Source: Verrucomicrobium spinosum DSM 4136 = JCM 18804
GTDB lineage: Bacteria > Verrucomicrobiota > Verrucomicrobiia > Verrucomicrobiales > Verrucomicrobiaceae
DNA: 64,000 nucleotides
Assembly (NCBI RefSeq): GCF_000172155.1
Contig: NZ_ABIZ01000001.1
Location: forward strand, 2,203,105 to 2,267,104
Direction: 5' to 3'
This document shows positions 1 through 8,697 of the stretch, one piece after another (positions within the stretch are counted from its first letter, which is position 1; the number at the start of each line of letters is the position of its first letter). A program made the position numbers and the translations under genes. The notes below the pieces were generated by a model. That model saw only the letters and a list, made by a program, of their open reading frames with translations. It was not told where the DNA came from and searched no databases.

Positions 1-1154
1 GCATCGCCGGGGCATACAACATCTCCCCGGAGGCACTGGCCAACGCCAACCCGAATGTGAACCCCAACCGGTTGCACCCGGACATGGAGCTCATCATCCC
101 TCCTTCCGACGGGAGTAAAACGGCCAAGCCAGGCGTGCCGCTGAAGCCAGCCGTGACCCTGAAAGATCCCGATGGCCAGAGTCCGGCTGACAAGCCGCCT
201 GTGAAGCCTGGTGAGGTGAAGCCGATGACCAAGCCTGCCAGTACGGCGCTGGCGAACTCCTCCCCTGCCTCGGGCAAAGAGTATGTCATTGAAGAGGGGG
301 ACACCTTTTACGCTTTGGGCCGAAAGTTCGGAGTGCCCATGGAGGCCATTCTGGCGGCCAACCCTCAGGTGGATCCCCGCCGGATGAAGAACGGAACCAA
401 GATCGTGATCCCTGAGAAAGTGGACAAGCCGGTCAAGCCGCCCACAGGGACAGCTCCCGCAGAGGAGGGGCATGCGGGCTCCAAGCCCGGCGTGACGGAG
501 CCAGTGCCAACTACCAAACCTCCCACAGCCGCTCAGACGACGGTGGCCAAGATCACGAAGCCGCTGCCGTCCATTCCTGGACCAGAAACATTGCCCATCC
601 CCAAGCCGAAAGTGACCGCCCTGGCCTCTGAGCAGGTGAAAAAACAGATCGTCAATCCCGTGAGTGACAAGAAGGGGACGAATGGCAATACCTCGCCGGT
701 GGTGATTGCGGCTCCAAACGTGCCGCCGCCAGCACCGTCAGAGACCAAGCCGACGGTGAATCCACCTGCATCGGGATCGGTAGACGCACCGCCCTCCGCG
801 CCTGTGATGGCCAAGGCTGACAAGCACGAGGAAAAGACCTCAGACGAGCACGCTCCGGTGGCGAACAAGGGAAGTGATGCGTCCTCTTCACCACTCCCGC
901 CCGCTGCGATCAAGACCGTCCCTGCCTCTATCGGCACTCATGAATTGGCCTCAGGCAAACGACAGACCAACACGGTGGGCAGCGATGGCGTGATCCGCTC
1001 CTATATTGTGAGCGATGGGGAATCCGAGGGCACCATCTGTGAGGCGTTTGGGATCTCCAAGGAGCAGCTCTATGAGTACAACCGCCTGCCCGCCTCGGCG
1101 CGTCTGAAGGCGGGCGATGAGATCATGATTCCCCGGGTGGCGAAGATCCGGTGA
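1..1154 (+). CDS. LysM-repeat protein, 5' truncated
   Basis: The reading frame is already open at base 3, so the start lies left of the window; the GTG at 57 falls inside a LysM module and is not the start. Three LysM-type modules are visible: one at the extreme left ending in ELIIPP, one around bases 282-420 (YVIEEGDTFYALGRKFGVP), and one at the C-terminus (YIVSDGESEGTICEAFGIS) ending in IMIPRVAKIR. Long proline-, lysine- and threonine-rich linkers separate them. LysM modules bind peptidoglycan or other N-acetylglucosamine polymers, so this is probably an envelope protein. No catalytic domain is visible in the part present, but one could lie upstream. It converges on the DUF1080 gene. Confidence 0.85.
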   Translation, partial: IAGAYNISPEALANANPNVNPNRLHPDMELIIPPSDGSKTAKPGVPLKPAVTLKDPDGQSPADKPPVKPGEVKPMTKPASTALANSSPASGKEYVIEEGDTFYALGRKFGVPMEAILAANPQVDPRRMKNGTKIVIPEKVDKPVKPPTGTAPAEEGHAGSKPGVTEPVPTTKPPTAAQTTVAKITKPLPSIPGPETLPIPKPKVTALASEQVKKQIVNPVSDKKGTNGNTSPVVIAAPNVPPPAPSETKPTVNPPASGSVDAPPSAPVMAKADKHEEKTSDEHAPVANKGSDASSSPLPPAAIKTVPASIGTHELASGKRQTNTVGSDGVIRSYIVSDGESEGTICEAFGISKEQLYEYNRLPASARLKAGDEIMIPRVAKIR

Positions 1155-1179
1155 GTCAGGGGTGGAAGACGCTTTTTTG

Positions 1180-1220
1180 AGACAGGATTGACAAGATTTT
1201 GAAGGATTAACAGGATTGGG
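1180..1220. repeat. 9-bp-period intergenic repeat (GACAGGATT type)
   Basis: The stretch reads as imperfect 9-mers: GACAGGATT, GACAAGATT, TTGAAGGATT, AACAGGATT, then GGGATT. It lies between the convergent LysM and DUF1080 genes. Related 9-mers occur near 8069, 29258, 29324 and 30679, so this is one member of a dispersed family. Confidence 0.65.
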
Positions 1221-1341
1221 ATTGGGGTGAAGATGAGGGTGTTTTCAGAGTCCTGACGGGGGAATGAAAAGTCCTGAGTACGGCGGCGAAGTTGCCGGGC
1301 ACCCAGGACCTCAGGTCTTCTGTCTTCTCGCGCAGCGGGCC

Positions 1342-2349
1342 CTACTTCTTCACGACCCAGATGTTTCGATAGCGCACCGGGTCGCCGTGGTTCTGGAGGT
1401 GGAGGGGACCGGGGCTGGCGTCCTCTGGGAGCTTGGCTCCGCCAGTGACTTTGGGCAGTTCTTGATCTTGATGGATGACCACGCCGTTGTGCTTCACGGT
1501 CATCTTGGCGTTGGCGGTCTTGTTGCCGGAGGCGTCGAATTTGGCGGCGGTGAAGTCGATATCGTAAGTCTGCCAGGTCAGAGGCGGGAAGCACATGTTC
1601 ACCTTGGGTTTGGCGATCTTGTAGAGGCCGCCGCACTCGTTGTCCTCACCGCTCAGACCGAAGCTGTCGAGCATTTGGACTTCGTACCGATGCTGAAGGT
1701 AGAGCCCGCTGTTGCCACGCTTCTGGCCGCGACCCGTGGGCGTGTAGGGCAGACGGAACTCAATGTGGAGGGTGAAATCCTGGAACTTTTCTGTGCTGGT
1801 GGCTCCTTCCATGAGAAGTCCGTCTTCTGTCACGCGGGAACCGGCGAAATCGTTCTTGTCCTTGCCGCTGAAGAGAACCACGGCACCTGCGGGTGGGGCG
1901 GCTTCCAGAGTGGGAGAGGCGCGTTGCACGCGGGAGAGTTCGAAAACCTTCTCTCCGTCCTTGGAGTACACCGCGATGGAGCTGCCATCCACAGTGCCCT
2001 GGATATCACCGGTGTCGGCTTCGAAGGTCACGGTATTTTGGCCGGCTTCACGTTGACCTGCAGTGCGGGTCACCTTGCTGGTGTCCCCGTCCCAGCCATC
2101 GCCAGGAAGGCCGCCGGGATAACTGATTGCTTCAAACTTGCCTTCGCCCAAGGCGATGATCTGAGCCCCAAACTTCTTGCCATCCTGCTCTCCTGCATAT
2201 TCGCCTTGGATCGGGAAGTCTTCATCCGTCTTGTCCGGATCCGCATAAGCCTTGGGCGGCGGCGGCTTGGGAGCGTCTTGCTTGGGGGCCGGCGTTTGGG
2301 CTTGGAGGGAGAGAGCAGCCAGGAAGGGCAGAAAGTGAGTGAGGCGCAT
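1342..2349 (-). CDS. Secreted DUF1080 (3-keto-disaccharide hydrolase type) protein
   Basis: The chosen start at 2349 gives a signal peptide (MRLTHFLPFLAALSLQAQ) and 335 residues; an upstream in-frame extension to 2442 reads through an intergenic repeat and is unlikely. The C-terminal half shows the DUF1080 pattern of a concanavalin-like beta-sandwich: FQDFTLHIEFRLPY, then NSGLYLQHRYEVQMLDSFG, and HLQNHGDPVRYRNIWV at the end. Some DUF1080 members hydrolyse 3-keto-glucosides, and the family is expanded in Verrucomicrobiota and Planctomycetota. A proline-rich linker follows the signal peptide, consistent with export. The substrate cannot be read from sequence. Confidence 0.85.
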   Translation of the reverse strand: MRLTHFLPFLAALSLQAQTPAPKQDAPKPPPPKAYADPDKTDEDFPIQGEYAGEQDGKKFGAQIIALGEGKFEAISYPGGLPGDGWDGDTSKVTRTAGQREAGQNTVTFEADTGDIQGTVDGSSIAVYSKDGEKVFELSRVQRASPTLEAAPPAGAVVLFSGKDKNDFAGSRVTEDGLLMEGATSTEKFQDFTLHIEFRLPYTPTGRGQKRGNSGLYLQHRYEVQMLDSFGLSGEDNECGGLYKIAKPKVNMCFPPLTWQTYDIDFTAAKFDASGNKTANAKMTVKHNGVVIHQDQELPKVTGGAKLPEDASPGPLHLQNHGDPVRYRNIWVVKK

Positions 2350-2357
2350 GGGCGGAG

Positions 2358-2472
2358 GAGTGAAAAGTAAAAAGTAGTAAGTGAAAAGTGAGGAACCACT
2401 GAAGTATGCCAAACGCATCTTGCGAGGTTGTTTGAAGCTCAACTTTTCACTTTTTACTTACCACTTTTCACA
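2358..2472. repeat. Inverted-arm repeat element, 7-bp period
   Basis: The left arm (about 2358-2392) is built of 7-mers of the type GAAAAGT / AAAAAGT / AGTAAGT. The right arm (about 2440-2472) is a matching inverted version (CTTTTCACTTTTTACTTACC). The element fills the gap between the transglutaminase stop and the DUF1080 start, which are on the same strand, so transcripts could fold here. Confidence 0.6.
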
Positions 2473-2487
2473 GCGTCGCCCCGCCCC

Positions 2488-3390
2488 TCAGTCCTCCACC
2501 CGCCTAATCTGCACCTCCACGCACAGTTCCCGGGTGCCCTTGCCACGGAAGGTGCCGCTCACGGGCTTGATGTCCCCGTAGTCCCGACCGACGGCGAGCT
2601 TCACATACCGGGTGTCGGGGACGCGGTTGTGAGTGGGGTCGAAGCCCTTCCAGCCGTAGCCGGGCAGGTACACTTCCACCCAGGCGTGGCTGGCCTCGAT
2701 CTCGTCCGGAAGTCGGTTGGGATTGAAGAAATAGCCGCTGATGTACCGGGCGGGAATGCCGTGGCTGCGGCACATGCCGAGCATGACATGGGCGAAGTCC
2801 TGGCAGACACCGCGACGGCTCAGCACCACCTCGGCGGGGCGGGTGTTCACCGTGGTGGTGAAGGGGGTGTAGGTGAAGCTCTTGTAGATGTGACGACCCA
2901 CGGCGAGCGCATCGTGCCACAGGTCGCTTACCCCGTTGGGGAGAGCGTCGATGGACTCTCGCCAGACTTCTTTGTCCAAGGAGACAAAGTGGGAGTCATT
3001 GAGGAAGTCGAAGTAGTCCTCCACCTCGGCATGGTCCTTCAGGGCAGAGGGGGGATTGACCGCTGGAATAGGGCCGCGGGTGTCCGCACAAGTGGCGACA
3101 CGGGAGAAGGCCTCCACTTCGAGCCGCGCATGCTTCTGCGGCACGTCAAAGTAGTGCACACAGTTGCCGTAGAAATCCGGGTAGTCTCGCAGGCTGGTGG
3201 CCGTGGGCTCGACTCTCAGATGGAATTCCCGACATTCTTGGGCAGTATCGCTGACCGGCTGGAGGCGAGCTTCATTGAAGCTGTCCCAGACATCATCGTG
3301 GTAGTCGTAGCGCGTCAAATGGCGGACGCTCAACAAGAGAGGGTCCGTCCATTCATCGTCCTGGGTGCTGCCTTCGGCGGGATCACTCAT
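2488..3390 (-). CDS. Transglutaminase-like cysteine peptidase family protein
   Basis: This 300-residue protein has the bacterial transglutaminase N-terminal beta region (LLLSVRHLTRYDYHDDVWDS) followed by the papain-like transglutaminase core. The catalytic triad is visible: Cys in RGVCQDFAHVMLGMCR, His in ASHAWVEVYLPGYGW, and Asp in GFDPTHN. It overlaps the alpha-E gene by 4 bp and is the last gene of a three-gene operon with the ATP-grasp gene. This trio recurs in many bacteria and is thought from comparative genomics to make or trim a peptide or peptide-like product, which remains unidentified. No signal peptide is seen, so it is probably cytoplasmic. Confidence 0.9.
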   Translation of the reverse strand: MSDPAEGSTQDDEWTDPLLLSVRHLTRYDYHDDVWDSFNEARLQPVSDTAQECREFHLRVEPTATSLRDYPDFYGNCVHYFDVPQKHARLEVEAFSRVATCADTRGPIPAVNPPSALKDHAEVEDYFDFLNDSHFVSLDKEVWRESIDALPNGVSDLWHDALAVGRHIYKSFTYTPFTTTVNTRPAEVVLSRRGVCQDFAHVMLGMCRSHGIPARYISGYFFNPNRLPDEIEASHAWVEVYLPGYGWKGFDPTHNRVPDTRYVKLAVGRDYGDIKPVSGTFRGKGTRELCVEVQIRRVED

Positions 3391-4415
3391 GCCGCCGGCT
3401 GTTGCTGCTGCTGCATCTCCTGCTGATGCAGCCGGATCTCCGCCTCCATGTCAGTGGGGGGATGGTACATGAACTCCTGATAAATGAAGTCATCCAGGTG
3501 GTCGATGGTGCTTTGGATGTTCCCGAGGAACTCGTGCAATCCGAGATTAAAAACGTCGTCGATGCTGAGCGTCCGCATGTCGCCGAGGAGTTTCTCAAAA
3601 GCCTCCTCCTCCGGGGTGTTGCAGACGCCGTTCTCCGTCTCGGTGAGGAGATGAAGGTACTGGTAGAGCCGCTCCAGGCTGTAGCGGATGGAGCGGGGGA
3701 AGGATGGGGAAAAGATGAGAAACTCCGCCACTTTCCTGGGCAGAATGTCCGACATGTGGAAGCGCCGGTACGCCTCCAAGGCGCTGGCAGAGCGCAACAC
3801 GGCCTGCCACTGGGCGGCATCCACGGCACCACCGACATCCGACACGCTGGGGAGCAGGATGTGGTACTTGATATCCAGGATGCGGGTCGTCTTGTCAGCA
3901 CGTTCCAGGAACTTGCCGAATTGGATAAACTCGTAGCCCTCATTCCGGGAGAAGGTGGAGTTCGTGAGCCCCTGGAAGAGGTGGGAGTACTTCTTGATCT
4001 GGTCGTAGAACTCGTGGGCACCGCTGTCCCAGATCTCGCGGGCGTTCTTCGACTTCAGGAAGAGGTAGCACTCGTTGAGCGCCTCGAACATCTCCAGCGA
4101 GATCTGATCACGGATCTGGCGGGCGTTTTCGCGGGCGGCAAAGAGGCAGGAGATGACCGAGTTGGGATTCTCCTCCCGGAAGGTCATGAACTCGGTGACG
4201 GTGCGGCTGTTCGCCACCGTATAGTGCTTGAAGAACGTCTCCTCATCTCCTGCGGAGCGGAGAATGGGGAGCCAGTGCTCCTTGAGCTGCTCATCATCCA
4301 GATGGGAGAAGTCCAGCATGAGCTGGAGGTTCACATCCAGCAGGCGCGAGATGTTCTCGGCCCGCTCGATGTAGCGGCTCATCCAGTAGAGAGAGTTTGC
4401 CACCCGCGACAGCAT
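3387..4415 (-). CDS. Alpha-E domain protein (DUF403)
   Basis: The protein is all-helical and begins with the family signature MLSRVANSLYWMSRYIERAE. I chose the start at 4415 because family members usually begin there; an in-frame ATG at 4469 would add 18 residues. It has about 342 residues and ends in a glutamine-rich tail (QQQQQPAA). Alpha-E proteins are nearly always encoded between a circularly permuted ATP-grasp protein and a transglutaminase, as here. They are assumed to be a partner or scaffold for the ATP-grasp enzyme; no catalytic activity is known to me. Confidence 0.9.
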   Translation of the reverse strand: MLSRVANSLYWMSRYIERAENISRLLDVNLQLMLDFSHLDDEQLKEHWLPILRSAGDEETFFKHYTVANSRTVTEFMTFREENPNSVISCLFAARENARQIRDQISLEMFEALNECYLFLKSKNAREIWDSGAHEFYDQIKKYSHLFQGLTNSTFSRNEGYEFIQFGKFLERADKTTRILDIKYHILLPSVSDVGGAVDAAQWQAVLRSASALEAYRRFHMSDILPRKVAEFLIFSPSFPRSIRYSLERLYQYLHLLTETENGVCNTPEEEAFEKLLGDMRTLSIDDVFNLGLHEFLGNIQSTIDHLDDFIYQEFMYHPPTDMEAEIRLHQQEMQQQQQPAA

Positions 4416-4556
4416 GATTTCGCTGCCGCGATGCGTGGTGACGGGGAGCTGGGGAAGGGGAAGGGACATGCGAGGTGGTGAAGCGCTGGGAAAGGCGGGA
4501 GATTCAAGACCTGGGCAGACAGGTCTTCGGTAGCGGAATGGAGGTCGGGGTCAATC

Positions 4557-6008
4557 TTATTCGTTGTCGTGGAGGACCCAGGTATCCTTGGAGCCGCCCC
4601 CTTGGGAGGAGTTCACCACTAGCGAACCCTTGCGGAGGGCCACCCGGGTGAGGCCGCCAGGGGTCACCTTGATTTTCTCGCCAAAGAGGATGTAGGGGCG
4701 CAGATCCACATGCCGGCCCTCGAAGTCATCCCCCACCCAGGTGGGGTGGCGGGAGAGAGAGATGGGAGGTTGCCCAATGAAGTTGCGCGGATTGGCGATG
4801 ATGTTTTTGCGGAAGTCTTCAATCTCCTCCTGCGTGGCCCAGGGGCCCATGAGCATGCCGTAGCCGCCTGCTTCGTTGGCGGACTTCACCACCAGCTTCT
4901 CCAGGTTTTCGAGGATGTACTTCCGGTCCTGGGGCTCGCTGGCCAGATACGTATCCACATTCGGTAGAATGGGATCCTCGCCCAGGTAGTACTTGATGAT
5001 GCGGGGGACGAAGTAGTAGATGACCTTGTCATCCGCGATGCCGGTGCCGATGCTGTTGGCCAGGCTGACGTTGCCAGCGCGGTAGGCGTTGACAAGTCCG
5101 GGTACTCCGAGCAGGGAGTCTGGACGGAAGACGGAGGGGTCCAGGAAGTCGTCGTCGATACGGCGGTAGATGACGTCCACCGGCATGAGACCCGCGGTGG
5201 TGCGCATATACACCTTTAGATCACGGACGAGGAGATCGCGGCCTTCCACGATCGGGATGCCCATCTGGCGGGCCAGGAAGGCATGCTCGAAGTACGCGCT
5301 GTTGTACACGCCGGGGGTGAGCAGCACGACGTTGGGCTTGTCGCTTCCGATATTGTCCGGGGTGACGTAGTTGAGCACCTTGCGGAGATCGGCGGCGTAG
5401 TTGTCCACCCCACGAACGCCAGCGGATTGGAAAAGGTTGGGGAAGGCGCGCTTCAGGGCGGCGCGGTTCTCCAGCATGTACGAGGCACCCGACGGGCAGC
5501 GGAGGTTGTCCTCCAGCACGAGGTATTCTCCATCGCGACCGCGGATGAGGTCGGTGCCGCAGATGTGGACGTAGATGTCCTTGGCCACATTGCAGTTCAT
5601 GAACTCACGCCGGAAATGCTTGGCCCCAAGGATGTAGTGGGGCGGGATGACGCGGTCGCGGAGGATCTTCTGCTCGTGGTAAATGTCGTGCAGAAACATG
5701 TTCAGCGCCTGGATGCGCTGAATGAGGCCTTTTTCCACCCTCTCCCATTCTGCCGCGGGTATGACCCGGGGCATGAGGTCGAAGGGGAAGATGCGCTCCG
5801 TCCCCTGGTTGTCATTGTACACCGTGAAAGTCACGCCACCGCGCATGAAGGCGAGGTCCACGGCCGTCTGCCTTCGATGGTAGTCTCCCGCGTCGAGTCG
5901 CTGCATCCGCTCGAGCACCTTGCGGTAGTGAGGTCGCACAGCGGCTTCCTCGTCGAACATTTCATCAAAAAAGTTTTCCTTATCGTAGCTGTCCAGCAGC
6001 ATGGGCAT
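4557..6008 (-). CDS. Circularly permuted ATP-grasp protein (DUF404/DUF407 type)
   Basis: This 483-residue protein matches the circularly permuted ATP-grasp type 2 family. Visible landmarks are [20 protein letters not shown] near the N-terminus, [20 protein letters not shown] in the middle, the [20 protein letters not shown] segment, and the C-terminal nucleotide-binding part ([18 protein letters not shown]). Family members are predicted peptide or amide ligases that couple ATP hydrolysis to carboxylate-amine condensation. It is the first gene of the operon with alpha-E and transglutaminase; 141 bp separate it from alpha-E when the latter starts at 4415. The start is at the first of two close methionines (MPM). 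Confidence 0.9.
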   Translation of the reverse strand: MPMLLDSYDKENFFDEMFDEEAAVRPHYRKVLERMQRLDAGDYHRRQTAVDLAFMRGGVTFTVYNDNQGTERIFPFDLMPRVIPAAEWERVEKGLIQRIQALNMFLHDIYHEQKILRDRVIPPHYILGAKHFRREFMNCNVAKDIYVHICGTDLIRGRDGEYLVLEDNLRCPSGASYMLENRAALKRAFPNLFQSAGVRGVDNYAADLRKVLNYVTPDNIGSDKPNVVLLTPGVYNSAYFEHAFLARQMGIPIVEGRDLLVRDLKVYMRTTAGLMPVDVIYRRIDDDFLDPSVFRPDSLLGVPGLVNAYRAGNVSLANSIGTGIADDKVIYYFVPRIIKYYLGEDPILPNVDTYLASEPQDRKYILENLEKLVVKSANEAGGYGMLMGPWATQEEIEDFRKNIIANPRNFIGQPPISLSRHPTWVGDDFEGRHVDLRPYILFGEKIKVTPGGLTRVALRKGSLVVNSSQGGGSKDTWVLHDNE

Positions 6009-6024
6009 GGGAGGAGGGGTGCGG

Positions 6025-6040
6025 GTTAAATGTATTTAAC
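6025..6040. promoter_or_regulatory. Inverted repeat between divergent ATP-grasp and eboE genes
   Basis: The sequence GTTAAAT-GT-ATTTAAC is a perfect 7-bp inverted repeat with a 2-bp centre. It lies in the 114-bp gap between the divergent starts at 6008 and 6123, about 17 bp upstream of the ATP-grasp start. It is a plausible operator, but the regulator is unknown. Confidence 0.4.
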
Positions 6041-6122
6041 GGAAAGCAAAAACGGGGCCAAGTCCGAAAATGGATGTCTCTTCCGATCTTGAGCGGCGGA
6101 ACTGACTGGCTAGAGTGACCCC

Positions 6123-7298
6123 ATGCACCTCCAACACGGCATCCACCTGGGCTACTGCACGAACATTCACCGCGGCGAAACTTGGGCACAGACCTGGCGC
6201 ACCCTGGAGGACTATACCCTGAGGGTGAAGGATCGCGTGGCGGGAGGCAAGCCTTATGGCATCGGATTGCGGTTGGGGGACCAGGCTTCCCGGGAGCTGG
6301 CTGAGCCCTGCCAGCTGGCGGAGTTCCAGGAGTGGCTGGAGAAGCACAACTGTTATGTCTTTACCATCAATGGATTCCCCTATGGTAATTTCCATGGCGC
6401 GCGGGTGAAGGAACAGGTCTTCAAGCCGGACTGGACCTCCAAGGATCGGCTGGAATACACGAACCGGTTGTTTGACATTCTCTCCCAGCTCCTGCCCAAG
6501 GGCATGAGTGGCAGTGTGAGCACGCTGCCGGGTTCACACAAGGAGTTTGGCATTGGCATTGAGGAATTGGAAGCAATCTTCGCGAACCTCAAGGCCTGTA
6601 GTGAGCACATACAGAGCATCTGTGACCGCACGGGTCAGGATCTGCACCTGGGCCTGGAGCCAGAGCCCCTGGGGCTGGTGGAGACAAGCGGGGAGCTGCT
6701 CAAGTTCTTTGGCCTCTATGTGGACCAGTACCCGGGGGATCGTACTTTCCTGAAACGGGTGGGGGTGAACTACGACTGTTGTCACCTCGCAGTCGAGTTC
6801 GAGGAAGCAAATGAGGCGCTCAGCCGCATCCACGATGCCGGCATCCGCCTGAGCAAGCTGCACCTGAGCTCCGCACTCAAGCTCAAGCCCACGCCGGAGA
6901 ATCTGGACCGCCTGAAGAGCTTCGATGAGCCGGTGTATTTCCACCAAGTGGTCATCCGTGAAGGCGACACTCCCCTCCGCCGTCTGCGCGACATCCCCAA
7001 TGCCATGGAACTGGCCGCGAGCATGCCGTATGAGATCGGCGACGAATGGCGCGTGCACTTCCACGTGCCGCTCCACGCCGAACCGAGCGGCGGGTTCTCC
7101 GACACCAAGGACCACATCCTCGGTGCCCTGGACTGGCTGGCGAAACATCCCACCGCCTGCCAGCATCTGGAAATGGAGACCTATACCTGGGAAGTGCTGC
7201 CCGAGGAGTTGCGCACGGGGGATGTGGTGGACCAGTTGAGCGCGGAGTATGCGTGGACGCTGGGGGAACTGGGGAAACGCGGATTCAGTGGGCAGTAG
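6123..7298 (+). CDS. eboE: Metabolite traffic protein EboE-like TIM-barrel
   Basis: The 391-residue protein opens with HGIHLGYCTNIHRGETWAQT, which I recognise as the EboE type of xylose-isomerase-like TIM barrel. Further landmarks are NCYVFTINGFPYGNFHG and LHLGLEPEPLGLVETSGE. In cyanobacteria and algae-like clusters, Ebo proteins help move biosynthetic precursors toward the periplasm; the chemical role of EboE is unclear. No other ebo genes are adjacent here: the neighbours are the divergent ATP-grasp operon and the convergent ruvC. The last codons (Ser-Gly-Gln-stop) lie inside the left arm of a repeat element, so the C-terminus may have been reshaped by it. Confidence 0.75.
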   Translation: MHLQHGIHLGYCTNIHRGETWAQTWRTLEDYTLRVKDRVAGGKPYGIGLRLGDQASRELAEPCQLAEFQEWLEKHNCYVFTINGFPYGNFHGARVKEQVFKPDWTSKDRLEYTNRLFDILSQLLPKGMSGSVSTLPGSHKEFGIGIEELEAIFANLKACSEHIQSICDRTGQDLHLGLEPEPLGLVETSGELLKFFGLYVDQYPGDRTFLKRVGVNYDCCHLAVEFEEANEALSRIHDAGIRLSKLHLSSALKLKPTPENLDRLKSFDEPVYFHQVVIREGDTPLRRLRDIPNAMELAASMPYEIGDEWRVHFHVPLHAEPSGGFSDTKDHILGALDWLAKHPTACQHLEMETYTWEVLPEELRTGDVVDQLSAEYAWTLGELGKRGFSGQ

Positions 7299-7510
7299 GC
7301 AGAGGGCAGTGGGCAAGGTGTTGGTCGATCCAACCCAAATGGAGATGATATCAGCTTGCTATGTCATCTCGCCACTCCATCCGGCGGGACGCTGGGAGCA
7401 CGCACCGGCGGGAAGCCGGTGTCACCTGTGGTGTTAGCAAGCTCTGGGGATGCTTAGGTTGAGATGGGCGTCCAACACCTTGCCCACTGAGAACTGCCTA
7501 CTGCCCACTG
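7286..7510. repeat. Inverted-arm repeat element, CAGTGGG heptads
   Basis: The left arm (7286-7324) consists of 7-mers CAGTGGG, CAGTAGG, CAGAGGG, CAGTGGG. The right arm (7472-7510) is its inverted near-copy, mismatching over about five positions. The interior holds a small hairpin (CACCGGCGGGAAGCCGGTG near 7401) and AAGCTTGCTAA-like inverted words. The left arm encodes the end of eboE; the right arm stops 3 bp short of the ruvC stop codon. It fills the gap between two convergent genes and could terminate both. Confidence 0.7.
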
Positions 7511-7513
7511 AAC

Positions 7514-8038
7514 TCAAGCCCGCTCCCTCTCCCGTCCCACGCTCAGGGCCCCCGCAGTTGCTTGAATATGCGCCAGGCCCACGGCCAGGGCATCGGCGGC
7601 ATCAGAGGGCGGGGTTTCACGCAGGCGGAGCATGGAGCGCATCATGAAGGCGACCTGTTCCTTGGCGGCGGCCCCTTTGCCCACGGCAGCCTGTTTCACT
7701 TCGCGCGGGGCGTAGTCGTAGATGGGGAGGCCGTGTTCGGCAGCGGCGATCAAGACCGCGCCACGGACGCTGCCGAGGGTGATGGCGGTCTTGTAGCTCT
7801 GCACGTAGATGGTGGATTCAACCGCGCAGGAAGTGGGGCCGAATTTCTTGATGACCTCGCTTAGCTGTTCTCGAATCGCGACAAGGCACCCGGAGGTGAG
7901 GAGTTTGGCGGGATTCTGAATCACGCCATAGGCCAGTGCCGTGGTGGTGCGCCCCTCATGCTGGAGAACAGCCCAGCCGGTGTTGCGAAGCGCAGGATCG
8001 ACCGCGAGAATGCGGACGGGGGCGGCTGGGGTGGACAT
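7514..8038 (-). CDS. ruvC: Crossover junction endodeoxyribonuclease RuvC
   Basis: The 174-residue protein carries all four acidic residues of the RuvC active site: Asp14 in AVDPALRNTGW, Glu74 in CAVESTIYVQSYKTA, and Asp146 and Asp149 in SDAADALAVGLAH. RuvC cuts Holliday junctions symmetrically, working with RuvAB in recombinational repair. Length is normal for the family. ruvA and ruvB are not next to it. A 9-bp-period repeat lies just upstream. Confidence 0.95.
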   Translation of the reverse strand: MSTPAAPVRILAVDPALRNTGWAVLQHEGRTTTALAYGVIQNPAKLLTSGCLVAIREQLSEVIKKFGPTSCAVESTIYVQSYKTAITLGSVRGAVLIAAAEHGLPIYDYAPREVKQAAVGKGAAAKEQVAFMMRSMLRLRETPPSDAADALAVGLAHIQATAGALSVGRERERA

Positions 8039-8065
8039 GTGGAATGGAACTCGAAGAGGAGAACT

Positions 8066-8097
8066 TAGACAGAATTGACGGAATTAACAGAATTCCA
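8066..8097. repeat. 9-bp-period intergenic repeat (GACAGAATT type)
   Basis: Three 9-mers are in register: GACAGAATT, GACGGAATT, AACAGAATT. They are the same family as the copies near 1183, 29324 and 30679, and lie between ruvC and the DoxX-like gene. Confidence 0.6.
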
Positions 8098-8132
8098 CTG
8101 ATCTGAGAGGAGCTAATTCAGGTATGCAGCGG

Positions 8133-8158
8133 GCCGATGTGGGTTGGTCCACATCGGC
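8133..8158 (-). terminator. Hairpin downstream of the DoxX-like gene
   Basis: GCCGATGTGG and CCACATCGGC form a perfect 10-bp stem with a 6-nt loop, 37 bp past the stop of the leftward DoxX-like gene. There is no clear T-run, so it may be a processing or pausing hairpin and not a classical terminator. Confidence 0.4.
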
Positions 8159-8195
8159 TGTCCAAGTTCTAGGAAAAGACGAAGACCGTTTCCAC

Positions 8196-8660
8196 TCAGA
8201 GATAGATCGCCTTGCGCTGTTTCTTGCCGCGAGAGAAGAGGGCGTCCACGGAGAGCCAGCCGGGTCCCTTGATAATGAGCGTGATGGCGATGAGCAGGAA
8301 AAGGATGCACGACTCGGCACCGAAGCTCTGGCCCACGCGATTGCACACCCAGAGGGCACCGAGCGTGACAGGGATGAAGGCGACGGAGGCGAACCGGGTG
8401 AAGAACCCGAGGATCCAGCACACTGCGGTGAAGATCGCTGCACCGGCAGCGAAGGCGGCGAGGACCTTCGGGAGGGGGAGGCCGGACTGCTCCACCACGC
8501 CAATGACTTCCCAGGGTTCCTGGTTCCAGACGGCACCCCAAGCCAGGAAGGCGTGCTGCCAGGCGTGCATGTAGAGCAGGGTGAGCCCTGCACCGATGCG
8601 CAGAGGGATGACGTCGATCAACGGCTGCTCTGGGCTGCCGGGGGCGGTTTCGTAAGGCAT
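8196..8660 (-). CDS. DoxX-like integral membrane protein
   Basis: The 154-residue protein has about four hydrophobic segments: IPLRIGAGLTLLYMHAWQHA, VLAAFAAGAAIFTAVCWILG, FASVAFIPVTLGALWVCN and CILFLLIAITLIIKGPGW. The spacing and the final GPGWLSVDALF pattern match the DoxX/SURF4-like family of small membrane proteins, which often end in GPG-x-SLD. DoxX relatives are linked to quinone or redox functions, but this one has no informative neighbour. It ends in a basic tail. Confidence 0.7.
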   Translation of the reverse strand: MPYETAPGSPEQPLIDVIPLRIGAGLTLLYMHAWQHAFLAWGAVWNQEPWEVIGVVEQSGLPLPKVLAAFAAGAAIFTAVCWILGFFTRFASVAFIPVTLGALWVCNRVGQSFGAESCILFLLIAITLIIKGPGWLSVDALFSRGKKQRKAIYL

Positions 8661-8697
8661 GCCGAAAGGGGGGGTGGGGGTTGCGCAGAGATACGGA

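Noticed and set aside
1264-2370. Long rightward frame of 368 codons across the DUF1080 gene
   Set aside because: It is antisense to a gene with signal peptide and family motifs, and its product has no recognisable pattern. High GC makes long shadow frames common.
2428-4481. Rightward frames antisense to the transglutaminase and alpha-E genes
   Set aside because: Both real genes show catalytic or signature motifs on the minus strand; the antisense products do not.
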